Shown here in pieces: positions 43,645 to 55,661 of a stretch of DNA of 64,000 bases (position 1 is the stretch's first letter; every line of letters begins with the position of its first letter). Below the pieces are notes generated by a model. That model saw only the letters and a program-made list of their open reading frames with translations. It did no database searches and was not told the origin of the DNA. A program made the translations under genes and the position numbers. The stretch is from Hirundichthys speculiger (taxonomy: Eukaryota > Chordata > Actinopteri > Beloniformes > Exocoetidae), in the NCBI GenBank assembly GCA_018398805.1, contig JAGFBZ010001548.1, positions 732,001 through 796,000 on the forward strand, read 5' to 3'.

Positions 43645-45651
43645 TTCCCTAAGATTTATCAGAAAAAAGCAGCGGGGGACCTTCTCACTGTGGGCTGGGG
43701 TTCGGTAGGCCAGGCAAAGAGAATTTTCATAGATGAGATGGAGGAAGAACTCGCCAAAGACCTGAAAGAACTCGCTGAACAGTCCTATGGCCTCTCTCCA
43801 GCTAAGTGGCACTGGCATTTGAGTATGCAGACAAGAACCATGTCCCCATGCCTGCCAATTGGAAGGAGACGCAGTGTGGAGGTCAAGTTCTGTCCGAACT
43901 CTAGAAGCAACATCCCTCGGAAGGGCCACTGCCTTCAATAGAACGACTGTTGGGGAGTTCTTTGATAATCTGGCAGGAGTCCTGGACAGGTGGAAGAATT
44001 GATTCTTCCAGTGCATGTGTTTTATTCTCTAAAATTAAGTAGTTTAGATTCCCATTCTCCTTGTCTTTAACAGGCATAAATTCCCCCCACACGTGATTTT
44101 TAAAGTGGACAAAATAGGTCTCCATACAGTACAAAGGCCTCCCCAGGTGAGATACACGACACACACAAAAGGCTGACATGTGTAGGTTGTAAAAATGTAA
44201 TAAACAGGCCGGTGGGACCTCCAAACGAGCAAGGACGAGAATGGCGCTCCGAAATCGGATAGGCGATGGAGCCTCTGATCCCCCTCTTGGAGCATCTGAT
44301 CCACCTCCTGGAGCCACCGGTCCATGTCCAGGACCCTGCTGGAGCTCTGGTTCCACTCTGGGCACCTCTGACACCCTCCAGCAAGCCTCTCCAACACCTG
44401 CAGCACCCTGCTGGAGCTCTGGTTCCACTCTGGGTGCCTCTGACACCCTCCGGCAGGCCTCTCCACCACCTCCAGCACCCTGCTGGAGCTCTGTGTGTAA
44501 CCTACAGATCAAACATGCCATTAATTCTGAACTTTCTGTTTGTTTCAGGTGATGACACACAGAGGGAAAAGGCAAGTTGGTTCCATCACATCGGCCTAGA
44601 GGGGAGCTGGTAACTCTGGTGAGTGTGGTGAATGCTGCTGGGGATGCTGCACCTCCAATGCTTGTCTTTCCCAGAGTAAAGTTTAAAGACTGCTTCACGA
44701 TCAATGCACCTCCAGGAGCAAAAGGTACATCCACCAGAACAGGATGGATGAATGAAGATAGCTGGGCCAAGTTCCTCGGCCACCTGATAAACCACACTTA
44801 CTGTTCACCTGACCACCCCATGCTTCTCATCATGGACAATCTTAAAGCTCACATACCACTCAGGGCAGTAGAACTCGCCAGGAGCAATAGTATCGTTATG
44901 CTCACTCTTCCACCTCACACATCCCATCACATGCAGCCTCTGGATGTGGCCGTGTACGGTCCGTTCAAAGCCCAATACAGCCGAGCTCTCGATGGGTGGG
45001 TGCGATCGAATTCTGGCCAAACAGTCACCATCTATCAGGTTGCAGGACTTGTGTCAAACCTTCATGACAGCCGTGACACCACAAAACATCACTTCTGGGT
45101 TTAGGTCCACTGGGATTTTCCCATACAATCGTGACATTTTCCCCGATGAAGCGTTTGCACCATCCGTTTGGTCAGACTGGCCAAACCCTGAGCTACAGCC
45201 TGCTACCAGGGATGCTCCACCTCTGGCAGAAGGTATGGAAGCTCGCACCCTGCAGATGATCCGGATGAAGATGTACCTCCCGCTGCAGATAACACAGTCC
45301 TCCCGTACAAATTTGCGCGCTCCTGCGCTAGCTGACACGGATGCGGGACAAATAATTAGCCGACCTAGATATGTCCCTCCACGGGAAATCATCACACTTC
45401 CAAAGTTCACCCCCAGAAAACAAACCAGACGGAGGCGCGTGAAGACCACTATCCTCACCGACACTCCTGAGAAGCAGGCACTCGAAAGGGCTTTTGAAGA
45501 AAGACGGAGCAGACTGCAGAGAAAGTGCAAAAGAGGAGAAACAAAGGTGAGCCGATCCAGAGCTTTTGAAAAGAGACAAAAGAGACTGGTGAGGATGTGC
45601 AAAAGAAGGGCTAAAAATCAGAGCCAATCCCGAGGACTCACTATGGAGTGA
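43645..45651 (+). pseudogene. pogo/Tigger-like DDE transposase pseudogene
   Basis: The N-terminal part (43645-43990) shows the helix-turn-helix end (FIDEMEEELAKDLKELAEQ) and NRTTVGEFFDNLAGVL in shifted frames. The catalytic region (44575-45650) has APPMLVFPRVKFKDCF, HPMLLIMDNLKAHI (Asp), LPPHTSHHMQPLDVAVYGP (third acidic residue) and the basic tail. This is the layout of DDE_1 transposases related to pogo, jerky and CENP-B. About 570 bases (44003-44570) replace the segment that should hold the first Asp. A frameshift near 45060 moves reading to another frame that stays open to TGA at 45649. A poly(A) signal AATAAA follows at 45716. Confidence 0.75.
44333..44498 (+). repeat. 72-bp minisatellite, 2.3 units
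   Basis: Units start ACCCTGCTGGAGCTCTGGTT at 44333, 44405 and 44477 (the last partial). 72 is a multiple of three, so the repeat keeps frames open on both strands, which explains the long antisense frames here. Confidence 0.88.
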
Positions 45652-46017
45652 CGGGGGTCATAATCTGAGTTTCCCCTACTGTGGAAGTGGTTCTTTTCTC
45701 TAATTTGAATGGTGAATAAAACATTTTTTTGAATGATATTTTAGTGTTACTTGTGTTTGTTCAGTCACCTCCAGAGTGGTGGAAAAAAAAGTAAGTGAAT
45801 CATTTTACCCCCAGCAGGGTCGCTTTACCCTCTTGAAATCTTGTCTCAGTTTACCCCGTAGCTGGGGTAAAATGAGACACTTGACCACTTTTTTTTAAAA
45901 CAATCACATTTTCACAGTCTTTAGTCTGGTAAACATTCTGATTGTTTCCGTCCTTAGGAAACATCCTAAGTTAAAGAAAAATGTGTTATTTTATAGACAC
46001 ATCAATTTAGCTTGCTT
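45652..46017. other. 3' flank of pogo-like element, possible terminal region
   Basis: GTAAAATGAGACACTTGACC and a mirrored TTTACCCTCTTG...TTTACCCC run at 45820-45890 look like the terminal or subterminal sequence of the pogo-like element. The matching left end was not found. Confidence 0.4.
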
Positions 46018-46043
46018 GGGGGGGGGGGGGGGGGGGGGGGGGG
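46018..46043 (+). repeat. Poly(G) run of 26 followed by TA/TG repeats
   Basis: 26 consecutive G, then TATATAAATATATATATAT and TGTGTG to 46076. A run this long is rare and can form quadruplexes. Its length may be misread. Confidence 0.85.
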
Positions 46044-46076
46044 TATATAAATATATATATATGTGTGTGTGTGTGT

Positions 46077-47880
46077 ATTGCAAGTCTTTTGTTTTTGCAT
46101 ATTTCTGTGTCCCAACATTTTCTAATATGAAATTTTGCTTACTAAGATAAATTAAACTGTGATGTATTACACATGAATTCTGCTAAACATCTCACCATAT
46201 AAAAGTATATCAATATAACAGAAACTTTCATGTCTGATTCCTCATTGCTTTAAACCTATTACTACAGCAGGTGAAAAAAAATGGGCTACCATAATAAAGG
46301 ATGAATGGGTGCTACTTAAACAAAATTTCCAACTGAAGCGTTGACTTTATATGTTTTTACATGAACTGATTTACTGTCCTCCATCCACATATTTTCAAGA
46401 TTTAAAGATGAACCCAGAAATTCAATTTAAAAAAAAAATGTTGCTGCCCCAATGAAAAACAAGTGCTATCTCTTTCAAATGCACACAAATTCTCTTTTCC
46501 TTTCTATGAGAATTAAAAAGAAAAAAAGAAGATGAATAAATAAAATAAGTTAGGGTTTAATTCATCTCGAAATCATAAAGTTGTGGAGGGCATTTTTTTG
46601 TTCCATTTGCTTTTCAACTACCAGTGATTCTCTACCAATGAGCCTGCATCCAATCTGTCAAAATGAAAGTGAAAAGTGGAGGAGCATGCCATGTGCAAAT
46701 ATCAATCCTAAATTTCCAGCCTCAATACCATCATGACCTTGGTTTGGAATGACATCTATTTGCTGGCTGGCTGCACACATCTCTTTGCAAATGGTACGGC
46801 CAGGCTAATTTGTTTTTATGCACGTTTAGTCAAGAATGTGATGCCACGTTAGCTTTTGGGAGCACTGCCAATGTGGTGTGGGGTTCCCAGTGACAGACAG
46901 AAAAAGGGTTATTGAGAATAATTGTTTTGCTTGGTTGTGTAGATGCATGAAACGAAAGATGCACTACACATCCTGGAATGAGTTCATTACAGTCAGATGT
47001 CCTTCTGGGACCACCTAAAGCCAAATATCATGTTCTGTATGTGGGGAAAAAAAACAATGACCTTTAAAGCTCAAATCCTACATGAAAGCTAGATTCTGGG
47101 TAGCAACCTAACAAATTCTCACCTGCGATCCAGTTGTGGATGTGCGTGTTTGTGTGTGTGTATTCTTTTCCATTCTTTTCCGTTACATAAGTAACTCAGC
47201 AAACGTCTATACACAAGTATCACAATGATTAGGTCCACAGGATAAACCTAAAACTCTTTGATAAAGTTCACAAGCCCACAAGCTCAACATTTCAGATATG
47301 TCTTGATCATATAGTCTGTCAATATGTCCTGCTATAACCAGGACTATGTTCAGACAACTGACCAGAAACATCTTCATATTACATGATAAAAATAGCTCTT
47401 GCAGCCCTCATAAATATGTGCTTCAGAGTGCTAGGGCATACACTGATCCAGATATAACCCATCTAGGGATCAATACAGACCCCCACCTCACAAACACATA
47501 CATTGTGACCCATGCTTTTGGGCTTTAAACATATTTTAATATAATGGGAATGTCCACTGCATGTTCCTCATGCCAACAGAACAAATAGGAAAACGTGAGA
47601 ACGCTTTTATTTCCAACTCTGAAAGGCAGTCACAGAAAGTGTTATTTGTACGGTTTTAAGTGTAATTAAATATTAGTTTCACATGAACTCACAAAATCAA
47701 GGATTTCAAAAATGTTTGTTTTGCTGAAGGTATCAACATTTTAGCAGTCAATTTATTGATTAGAGATCTTTACATTTACACATCTTTACAGGTTTTTCAA
47801 TTACTATTTTGTGAATTAAATTAAATAAAATACAAGGTCTTATTTTAACTTTTTCATGCACAGTGGCTACTTCTATTCAT
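46077..47880. other. Non-genic stretch with candidate conserved non-coding block
   Basis: 46570-47050 has even base composition, no internal repeats and no similarity to other parts of the window, unlike its AT-rich flanks. It may be an ancient conserved non-coding element. The rest shows nothing. Confidence 0.35.
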
Positions 47881-49380
47881 TGTTCTTCATTGTTGGTTGT
47901 CTTGGTGGTATCCAAAAAAACGACGTGGCCTTTATAAACAACTGGAAGACGTTTTTAGGGAAAGTCCGGTCTGATTAGAAGAGATGGCATTCATTCCACC
48001 CGGGATGGTGCAACTCTTATTTCTAGAATTTGGTAAGGCACTCCAAGGGATAAGGCCAGGATGCAGAGTTGCGGTCTTACACTCTTCTCTGTTGCTTCTC
48101 GAGGATTGGCACATGCCAGCAAAAATATAGGAATTATGCAGTCAGTAATTTTAACATGGGGCTTGAGCAAAAATATAGAAATGGTGTCAATCTCCCATGC
48201 TCCCAATGTCTACCAGGCATGAAATGTAGGCATTAACCAAAATAGCCTCATAAAAAAAAATTCTGATAAATTCAGTTTTAATTCATGTTAATGATGTTTG
48301 TTCCACACAGATAATGGTCTGCTACAATGTTCCACAGGGTTCAGTGCTAGAGTCGATCCTATTCTCTCTATTCATGCTGCCCCTGGGAAATATTATCCAG
48401 AGGTACAGCATAACTTTTTATTGCTCTACTGATGATACACAGCTGTATTGAAACAGAACCATCAACCAAATTTCAGGCATGTCTTATGGAGATTAAGACC
48501 TGGATGTCCATAGACATTTTGCTTTTAAAATTCCGATAAAACATAGGTTAATGTTTTTGGTCCTAGACACCTTAGAAACAGATTGGCTTCTCGTACAAGT
48601 GTGATGAGCTGTGATTTTTGACCAGGATATGTCGTTTACACAGCATATTAATCACGTTTAAAGGACCGCCTTTTTTCTGTAATATTGCCAAGATTAAGAG
48701 CATCTTCTCTGAGTGATGCTAAGAAAGTACAGTGATCCCTTGCCACTTCACGGTTTGAGTACTGCGGTTTTAGTGCTTCGCTGATTTTTTTCAGAAATAT
48801 ATTATAATTAAAAAAATCAAGAAATAATCGCTGAAATTCTGCGAAAATACACCCCACAGCAGACGAGAGGCCGCAGCTGCCAGCGAAACATCAAACAATG
48901 ACTCACAGCCTCCTGTAAGCAACATGAGGAATGCAGATGGCCCAGAACTCTAGAATCTGTGCGCTAATTGGCCAAGACGCATTTACTACAGTTCGGAGAC
49001 CAGAGGCTGTGAGTGAAACAGAAAGACCACAGTTTAGCCTTTGTCTTGTGTCACTGCAGTGTATCGCTACTTTTTTGCGGTGTTTAAACATATTTTAAAC
49101 ACCGGATTTAGGATTGGGGGGCTCCGGCTCCAGGTCGCGAATTTTGATTGTCGTGGGGGGGCGCCGGTCCCCATTAACCACGAAAACTAAGGGATCACTG
49201 TAATCCACATGTTTGTCACTTTTACACTAAATTACTGTAATGTGTTATTAGCACATTGCCCAAGTAATTCTCTCTCCACTGGCTCCCTATGAAATTTAGA
49301 ATTGAAATTCAAAATTCTGTTACTCGTACGGCAAGGCTATCCAAGCTTCTCGCTACCTACAAGACCTGATAATGGCTTAG
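47881..49380 (+). mobile_element. LINE with esterase-type ORF1, decayed, split by a MITE
   Basis: 47930-48020 matches the end of ORF1 of the minus-strand LINE below (RRDGIHSTRDGATL, block V of an SGNH esterase). 48300-48640 is reverse transcriptase: VPQGSVLESILFSLFMLPLG (motif B) and TDDTQLY (motif C). After the MITE at 48730-49200 the C-terminal part resumes (FVTFTLNYCNVLL). The endonuclease and early reverse transcriptase are deleted. Confidence 0.72.
48730..49200. mobile_element. Tigger/pogo-type MITE
   Basis: The ends CAGTGATCCCTTG and AAGGGATCACTG (here CTAAGGGATCACTG) form terminal inverted repeats and TA is duplicated (48728-48729, 49201-49202). GCGGTTT and CCACGAAAAC close to the ends are typical of this family. 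At 471 bp it has no transposase. Confidence 0.9.
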
Positions 49381-49382
49381 AC

Positions 49383-49660
49383 TCCCAATAGAACTCTCCA
49401 CTCAGAGAAACAGTGTGGAGAGAAACAATGAAAACCTCTGCTCCTACTTGGAGAAAAGTGTGGGTTGGTAATCGTAAACCACCGTGAAAGGGGAGAGACC
49501 TGTGGTGCTGGAGGGTAGTGAGTTTTGGGTGTATTCTACCCAGGACAAATTCTGGGACCATCCAGCAAGGTCACCGGAACACAAACAGCACAGTTTCATC
49601 TCAATCTCCTGATTGAAAAGTTTGGTCTGCCAGTCTGATTGAGGATGGAAACTATTCAAT
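49383..49660 (-). pseudogene. Ty3/gypsy integrase fragment
   Basis: On the minus strand FHPQSDWQTKLFNQEIE, SQNLSWVEYTQNSLPSS and TTGLSPFTVVYDYQPTLF are the C-terminal half of a gypsy integrase core (the HPQ-x-x-GQTE region). It is cut on both sides and is not the same copy as the element at 53.9 kb. Confidence 0.72.
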
Positions 49661-50739
49661 TCAATTCAATTTCATTTGTATAGTGTCTGTTACAATGTGA
49701 ATTGTCTCTAAGCGCTTTACGGAGACCCAGAGCATGACCTCCGAGCAAATATCATTAACTCAAAATATCACTATTGAATCCTAAACAAGGATAATGGCAG
49801 GTAAAAAAAAACTCCCACAGATAAAAAAAAACCTTTCAGCCAAACAGTGGCAAGGAAAAACTCCACTTTAAGAGGAAGAAACCTTGAGCAGGACCTGGCT
49901 CATATGGGGGGACCTTCCTGCCGAAGGCCAGCTGGGTAAAGAAAGAAAAGAGGGGAGACAGAACAGAGAGAGGATGTAGGACAGAGAGAGGGGAGCTCAC
50001 AAATGACTAAATATAATGACCACATAAACATAAACAGATGCAGGTAGCAGCACTGAGATGAGATGGCCAAAGGACCAGGTTGCCGGTCACCACGCCAGTT
50101 AGCACCCCAAACACATTCACACACACAGGTGGAGGTAAACGCTGGGATGGCCAAAGGAAACTGCAAATCAGCATGCAATTCAGGAAACTCCGGCCTGAAA
50201 ACATACAGAAAAAAAGAGAAAAAAAAGGGTGGGGGGACAAAACAGCACAACAAACCACAGGAAAGAAAAGAAAATGGAGCACAGTTACAGTAACAAGGTG
50301 CTCCTAATTAATTATGGAATGAGCTGGAGGAGAAGGAGGGGAGGGAGGAGGAAAGGGAAGGAAGGGATAAGAGCAGTGGAGACACCGCTCAGCAGATCTT
50401 GTTGGTGTCCCGCTGCAGCGTAGGCCTATAGCAGCATAGCTATGACGAAGCTGTGATTAAGACGAGCCTACTCTAGTCTTAGCTCCTACAACTATGGCTA
50501 ACACTATTAGCCCCTACACAATATAGTTTAGACTAACTGTAGGCTTTACTAAATAGAAATGTTTTCAATTTAGTTTTAAAGATGGAGATGGTGTCAGCCT
50601 CCTTAACCCAAATTGGTAGCTGGTTCCATAATAAAGGTGCCTGGTAGCAGAAGGCCCATCCTCCAAATCTACTTTTAGATATTCTAAATCCAGGACTCAA
50701 TGTAACATGTCGGCAGTATTGTTGATGAGGTAATCAATA

Positions 50740-51300
50740 TCTGCCAGAGTAAAATTCAGGTAATTGCCCTCAGCTATTCTATTATATTCCACCATAGGGA
50801 GATGAGAGACAATGACCTCCTCGAAATTATTCACAGCATCTTCAGAAAGGCATCTGCTGTAATGACACATTTCATTTTCTATTTTAACGCCACAAATGCT
50901 AGAATTGAATGTAATTAAATAGTGGTCTGAGAGAATTCACACTAACAAGTGATGAGTATCTATACCATAGGTGAGGACCAGATCCAGGATATGATTAAAA
51001 CAGTGAGTCAGTTCTTTCACTTTTTGTGAGATGCCCAATGACTCTAAAAGAGATGTAAAGGCTAATTTAAGGATATCACTGTCAACATCCATATGAATGT
51101 TAAAGTCACCCACCATGACAATTTTATCTGAGCTGAGCATTAAACTAGTTAAAAAATCTGAGAACTCTGACAGAAATTAATAATTAGTAATTAGATCATT
51201 GATTAACAGGGACTTAGAGCCAAGAGACCTTACATTCAATAGTCCGCATCTAATTACAAGGTCTCTTCACTCCAAATCTCTGACAATTTTTATTTTTATT
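50740..51300 (-). pseudogene. LINE endonuclease fragment
   Basis: SDKIVMVGDFNIHMDVDSD (51130-51075; catalytic D and N) and HCFNHILDLVLTYG, then the SDH region near 50930 in changed frame. It belongs to the same LINE as the esterase ORF1. Confidence 0.7.
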
Positions 51301-51499
51301 AGGTTGTTTTGGTTAACACCACTATCACGTCACGCTAAGTAGACTTTTGGAGGATAGGGAATTGACACCAATTCTATGTTTTCGATCGGCACCATGTTAA
51401 CATTAGGAGCTACATGGTTGATTTCTCTATTTTTAGTGGTTGGAGGCAGTCTTCGAAAAGCAGCAGAGAAGCGTGTAAGACTGCATCCTGGCCTCCACC

Positions 51500-52335
51500 C
51501 TGGATTGTCAGGGGGCGCGTCTAACAAAATCAACCAAATTGCTAGAAATAAGGGCTGCACCATCCCGGGTGGGATGAATGCCGTCTCTTCTAATCAGACC
51601 AGGCTTTCTCCAAAAAGTCGGCCAATTGTCAATAAATGCCACGTCGTTTGCTCGACACCACCACGACAACCAGCGACGGAGTGATGACATGCAGCTAAAC
51701 ATCACTGGTCAAATTAGGAAGGGGACCAGAGAGTCCGACATGCTCTTTGCATAGTGACACACTGACTCAATATTAACTTTAATGACCTCTGACTGGCGTA
51801 GCCGGGTGTCATTAGTGCCGACATGTATGATAACTTTACTGTACTTACAGTTACTCTTTGCCAGCAGCTTCAAATTTGATTCGATGTCGCCCGCTCTGGC
51901 TCCTGGGATACACCTGACTATGGTCGTAGCTGCCGGCCTCACGTACAGGACTATAGAGTTGCCAATCAGCAGGGTGGGTTTCTCAGTGGGTGTGTCGCTG
52001 AGTGGGGAAAAACTGTTTGATACGTGAAGCGAGTGATGGTGATCCACGTGCCTTTGTTTAGGGCTACGCTTCCTTCGAACCGTCACCAGCCGCCCTGACT
52101 CGCCGGCTGCTCAGGTGCTGCAGGGTAACTGCTAACTGCAGCTACTCTAGGCGGCCTCGCCGCTACATTAGCCTGACTATCCTATCGCATCTGACGGACT
52201 ATGGTCTAGTTGATGGAACCGAGCCTCTAGCTCACTGAGCCTTGCCTCTAAAGCTATGAATAAAGTACACTTTATGCATTTACCTCTCGCTAAAGGAGGC
52301 AGAGGAATAGCTACACATTTCATCTGTGAGTTTTT
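51500..52335 (-). pseudogene. LINE ORF1 with SGNH-esterase domain
   Basis: The N-terminus has GKCIKCTLF and a short coiled coil (LEARLSELEARF, about 52260-52210), then stops. The domain follows: [15 protein letters not shown] (block I, serine; Asp replaced by Asn), [31 protein letters not shown] (block III, Gly-x-Asn), and [16 protein letters not shown] (block V, Asp-x-x-His, 51640-51590). CR1-type LINEs are known to carry an esterase-like ORF1. There is a frame change near 51708. Confidence 0.72.
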
Positions 52336-53863
52336 TCTGATGTTTTTCGTCGTATGCTCCGTGAAGGTTTTTCTGTTTTTTTTTTTCTCCTGCTTACCTG
52401 TTTGGTTTTTCTTGTGGGTTTTTTGGTTTAGTTTGGACCTTTTTGCTCTTGCTTGTTATTTTGACAAGTAAATACTCTTTTGTTTCATACTCCTGCGTTT
52501 GGGTCCGCCATCCTGCTGCGAGACATGACAACCTGAGTTCGAACCTTGACATTTTGACTTGGTGCTTTGTTAGCTTAATGTCTTGAAAACTACTTAGTTA
52601 GAGGATAGAGAAATGTTATGCATGACAAAATATTAAACAATCAATTTCTGCAATGTTAGTAAAAATCTATTTTTGCCAAGTTGATAAGAAAAAAACTAGA
52701 ACATTATCTGCTAACAAGAAAGCTTTAACTTATTTAAGTACTAACAAAGGCACAAATTGGCAAGGATTTCTGTAACATTAATTCCATATTAAATCTTATA
52801 ATTCTGTTTTCCATGCTGTGATCACCACAGTGTTTAAAATAATTCTTTACAGTTATGCAAGCAGTCTGCAGTGTTTTAGTCTATTACACATTTCATATTT
52901 GTAAATCACCCAGACTATCTTGTGCAATATTACCTCCAATGGGTTAGTTTGTTTCAGTGTGAATTATTTTGTTCTACAAGCTTGAGTCATTTTTTTTTTA
53001 TAACTGCTTGACATAACTATCAAACACACCAAAGAACTAGTAGAGATAACCTTTGCTAATAGCACATAATGATGTAGTATTTTTCTCAATATTAACTGAA
53101 TATTGGGTAGCTTTCTTGTTTCAATCCTATCCTGTACTCCCCGTCCTTGTGTAGAAGAATCCAACATACTCTCAGGTCCACAGATAATAGATGTCCTTTC
53201 ATGCATGGAAAGCCTGATAGCCACACAGTGGCCTCCTACCCTTTGGCTGCCCAAGGCTATGCTTCGCCTACATCAAGTAAAACATCCGATATTTGATTGA
53301 AACTGGAATCAAGAGATACAAGAGCATGTGACATGGCTTCAGGGACAGAGAACAGTTTCGATGCAATCTCACAGATGGAGTGGTGTCGGAAATATCAAGT
53401 ATACTTGTATAGCCAGAGGTTATTTCATAGGCTTAAAAACAAGTACTATCTCTGGGTAGCTTGAATGTGAAAATAGTCTGTGGTTGGTTTTAAGTGTATG
53501 CTGGTGAAAGCACATTTATATATACCACTCAACCAGTGACATAATTTAAAATTCAAAAGGCAAAAAGTATGCACAAATACAACCAGCAATTTTTTTCATT
53601 TAATTAATAAAGTTGAATAATTCCATTACATATGCTGATATTATTTTTAAATTGATTTTTTTTTTTACATTGAAAAGATAATACAGTATATTTAAACGAG
53701 AGGGGAAAAAATTAATTCTGTCAAACGGCAAGTGACTTAACTGCTTTTGATGCTGTGCTGTTTTAGTCAAGACCAGTTCATCACTGAGGATGAGAAACAT
53801 GATTATCAACAGAGATATTTGCATCTACATGAGTACATGTACAGTACTCATATAGAGAGAATA
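52336..53863. other. Non-genic; possible LTR end at 52336-52530
   Basis: 52400-52530 (ending TCCTGCGTTTGGGTCC, then GACATGACA) resembles the 3' end of a gypsy-type LTR, but no partner was found. The remaining sequence is AT-rich with no gene. Confidence 0.3.
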
Positions 53864-53947
53864 TGTCATGGCTCAGAAGAGAAAGACTCTAGATTAGACT
53901 TCACTCAAAAGGATTTATTGGAACCCGGGGTCCAGGAACAGTTGCAC

Positions 53948-55297
53948 CAGTAGCGGAACATGTCACTGCTGGGCCGGGGCAGTGACATGTAAAGGGCACA
54001 TGACCGGGCCCTTTAAACCCAATAAAGCTTGTGATTACATCGTTTTCCAACATGCGTATGCCCGCAACAGCGGGGCTTACAAGCATTACTACATTTTTGA
54101 CACATAGCTTAAAGCATTTGAGGAAGAGATCAACACCACGGAGAGCGACCATGTCATTTTGAATTAATCAAACCGTCATGAAGTCTAACAAACCAAGAGA
54201 ACAACAAAAACATTAGGCTACCTGGCCCCTAATAATATAACAACACAAAGTCAAAGCAGTCCACCACCATGGGTAGCTACATCATCATTCTGACACCCAC
54301 TTTAGTGAGCAACTTCAACTAAAGAAGAGCAGAGTTACTGTATCAATAGTGGGAACATTTTGTAAAATTGGACACAGCGGCCCACACATTCACATACAAA
54401 CATAGATTCAATATAAAATAGCAGAAGTACGCACCACTATTGAAAGAGTACACGAACGAGCTCATCATCTTCTGCTTGCTGGCGTAACCCGACAAAACCG
54501 ACATTAAGTCTAACAAACCATGAGAACAAAAACATTAGGCTACCTGGCCCCTAACAATAACGTTAGGTGGCCGAGCTACTCCGATAACAACCACGTTAGC
54601 AGTTTACAACTAACTCACGTATTGTTTTCAGTGTCAGTGATTGTGAGAAATTGTACCTGCAAATCTGGCTCCCTGACCGCGCTGCCACATTTTGCGGGCT
54701 TGACTCGCTCCCAACAATGTCAGTCAGGTTAATCTCCAGGATTGGGATGAACAAAATACGTGTCCAGCTTTTTAAGTTTCGTTTTCTCCTGCGCTCTTTT
54801 TTCCTTTTCTTTGCGTTTTGTCGCTCCACTTTTATGTTTATATGAACTGCCACTCATAATTACATTAGTCTTTGATCCACCGTGTTGACTCTGTTGACAA
54901 GTGACTGATGATGACGCTGATGGACGGCTGTTGATGACGATTTTACCCAAAATACATTTGGAGATCTTGTAACTTTGCACATTGTAAAGTTAACTGTGAG
55001 AGTGAACATGAAGCCAGCCATGCAGCACAACATTTAATTCACTGTGTTGAATAAACCTACATGACCAAAGTCAGTCTTAAATCTTTTGACCAACCATGAT
55101 TTATTCTGGCTGAAGCAACCTATATATAACCTCAGACGAAGAGCGATACATTTCGCGCAGAAATTGTTGAACCCACGGATGTGCAAAGTGTAATAGACAA
55201 TTAGGAAAGGGCCTGTTTCTTCGTCTTTCACCGGGCCCCCCAGGGCCCGGGCCGGGGGAGTACCGCCCCCCCAGTCCCACCTGACACTCCGCCGCTG
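53948..55297 (-). mobile_element. hAT element in gypsy LTR, internal direct repeats
   Basis: AGTTGCAC is duplicated at 53940-53947 and 55298-55305. The ends CAGTAGCGGA and TCCGCCGCTG are inverted repeats with mismatches. Two copies of a segment of about 60 bases (AGTCTAACAAACCA... to ...CTACCTGGCCCCTAA) lie at about 54180-54235 and 54505-54556. A transposase start remains on the minus strand. Confidence 0.88.
54600..54857 (-). pseudogene. hAT transposase N-terminus
   Basis: The ATG at 54857 opens MSGSSYKHKSGATKRKEKEK then a lysine-rich run and KLKKLDTYF. This start is typical of fish hAT transposases whose next domain is a TTF/ZMYM-type zinc finger; here only a scrap follows (SESSPQNVAARSGSQIC) in a changed frame. 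Catalytic parts are absent. Confidence 0.6.
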
Positions 55298-55661
55298 AGT
55301 TGCACTTGGTGGTTCTCAGAGATCGGGTTCCGGGAAGCAGGGGCATGGAACGCAGGCAGGCTCGCACAGGCAGGATTCGGGACAGGCAGACGGGAGAAGG
55401 CAGAACTGGAGAAGAGAGCAGTCGTTAATATTAAGTCAGACACGGTTGGCACAGTACAACGAGGAGTGGGCTTAATACCACATAAGGAGCATTGTCGGAC
55501 TGGTGCCGAGTGGCTGAAGGAATCCAGGTTATGTAGGGTGTGGTTGATTGGTGATGAGTCCCAGCCGTGAAGGAGAGGAAGGGCAGAGCAAGCACCAGGC
55601 TGAAGGTTTGGGAACGGAGACAGTGGAGGGCGCCAGAGGACAGGAGGACCGCATGACAGTA

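Larger units (their letters stand above)
49661..52335 (-). mobile_element. LINE with ORF1 esterase and endonuclease, reverse transcriptase deleted
   Basis: Read on the minus strand: ORF1 (52335-51500), endonuclease (51300-50740), then directly the last part of ORF2 (WVKEADTISIFKTKLKTFLF near 50600-50540) and a long 3' UTR to a CAATTCAATTCAATTTCATT border at 49661. The reverse-transcriptase domain is missing by internal deletion. Poly-A-like runs and a sequence common in fish 3' UTRs lie at 49800-49950. A 3'-UTR fragment of the same family is at 20797-20990. Confidence 0.75.
53864..55658 (-). repeat. 3' LTR of the gypsy element, split by a hAT
   Basis: 53864-53947 and 55306-55658 together match the LTR at 59339-59783 closely; the part between is the hAT insertion. 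Confidence 0.9.

Noticed and set aside
43901..44797. 298-residue minus-strand frame as a real gene
   Set aside because: Most of it is the antisense of transposase codons; the 72-bp repeat keeps it open. Only the inner block could be a captured exon, so it is listed as a finding, not as a gene.
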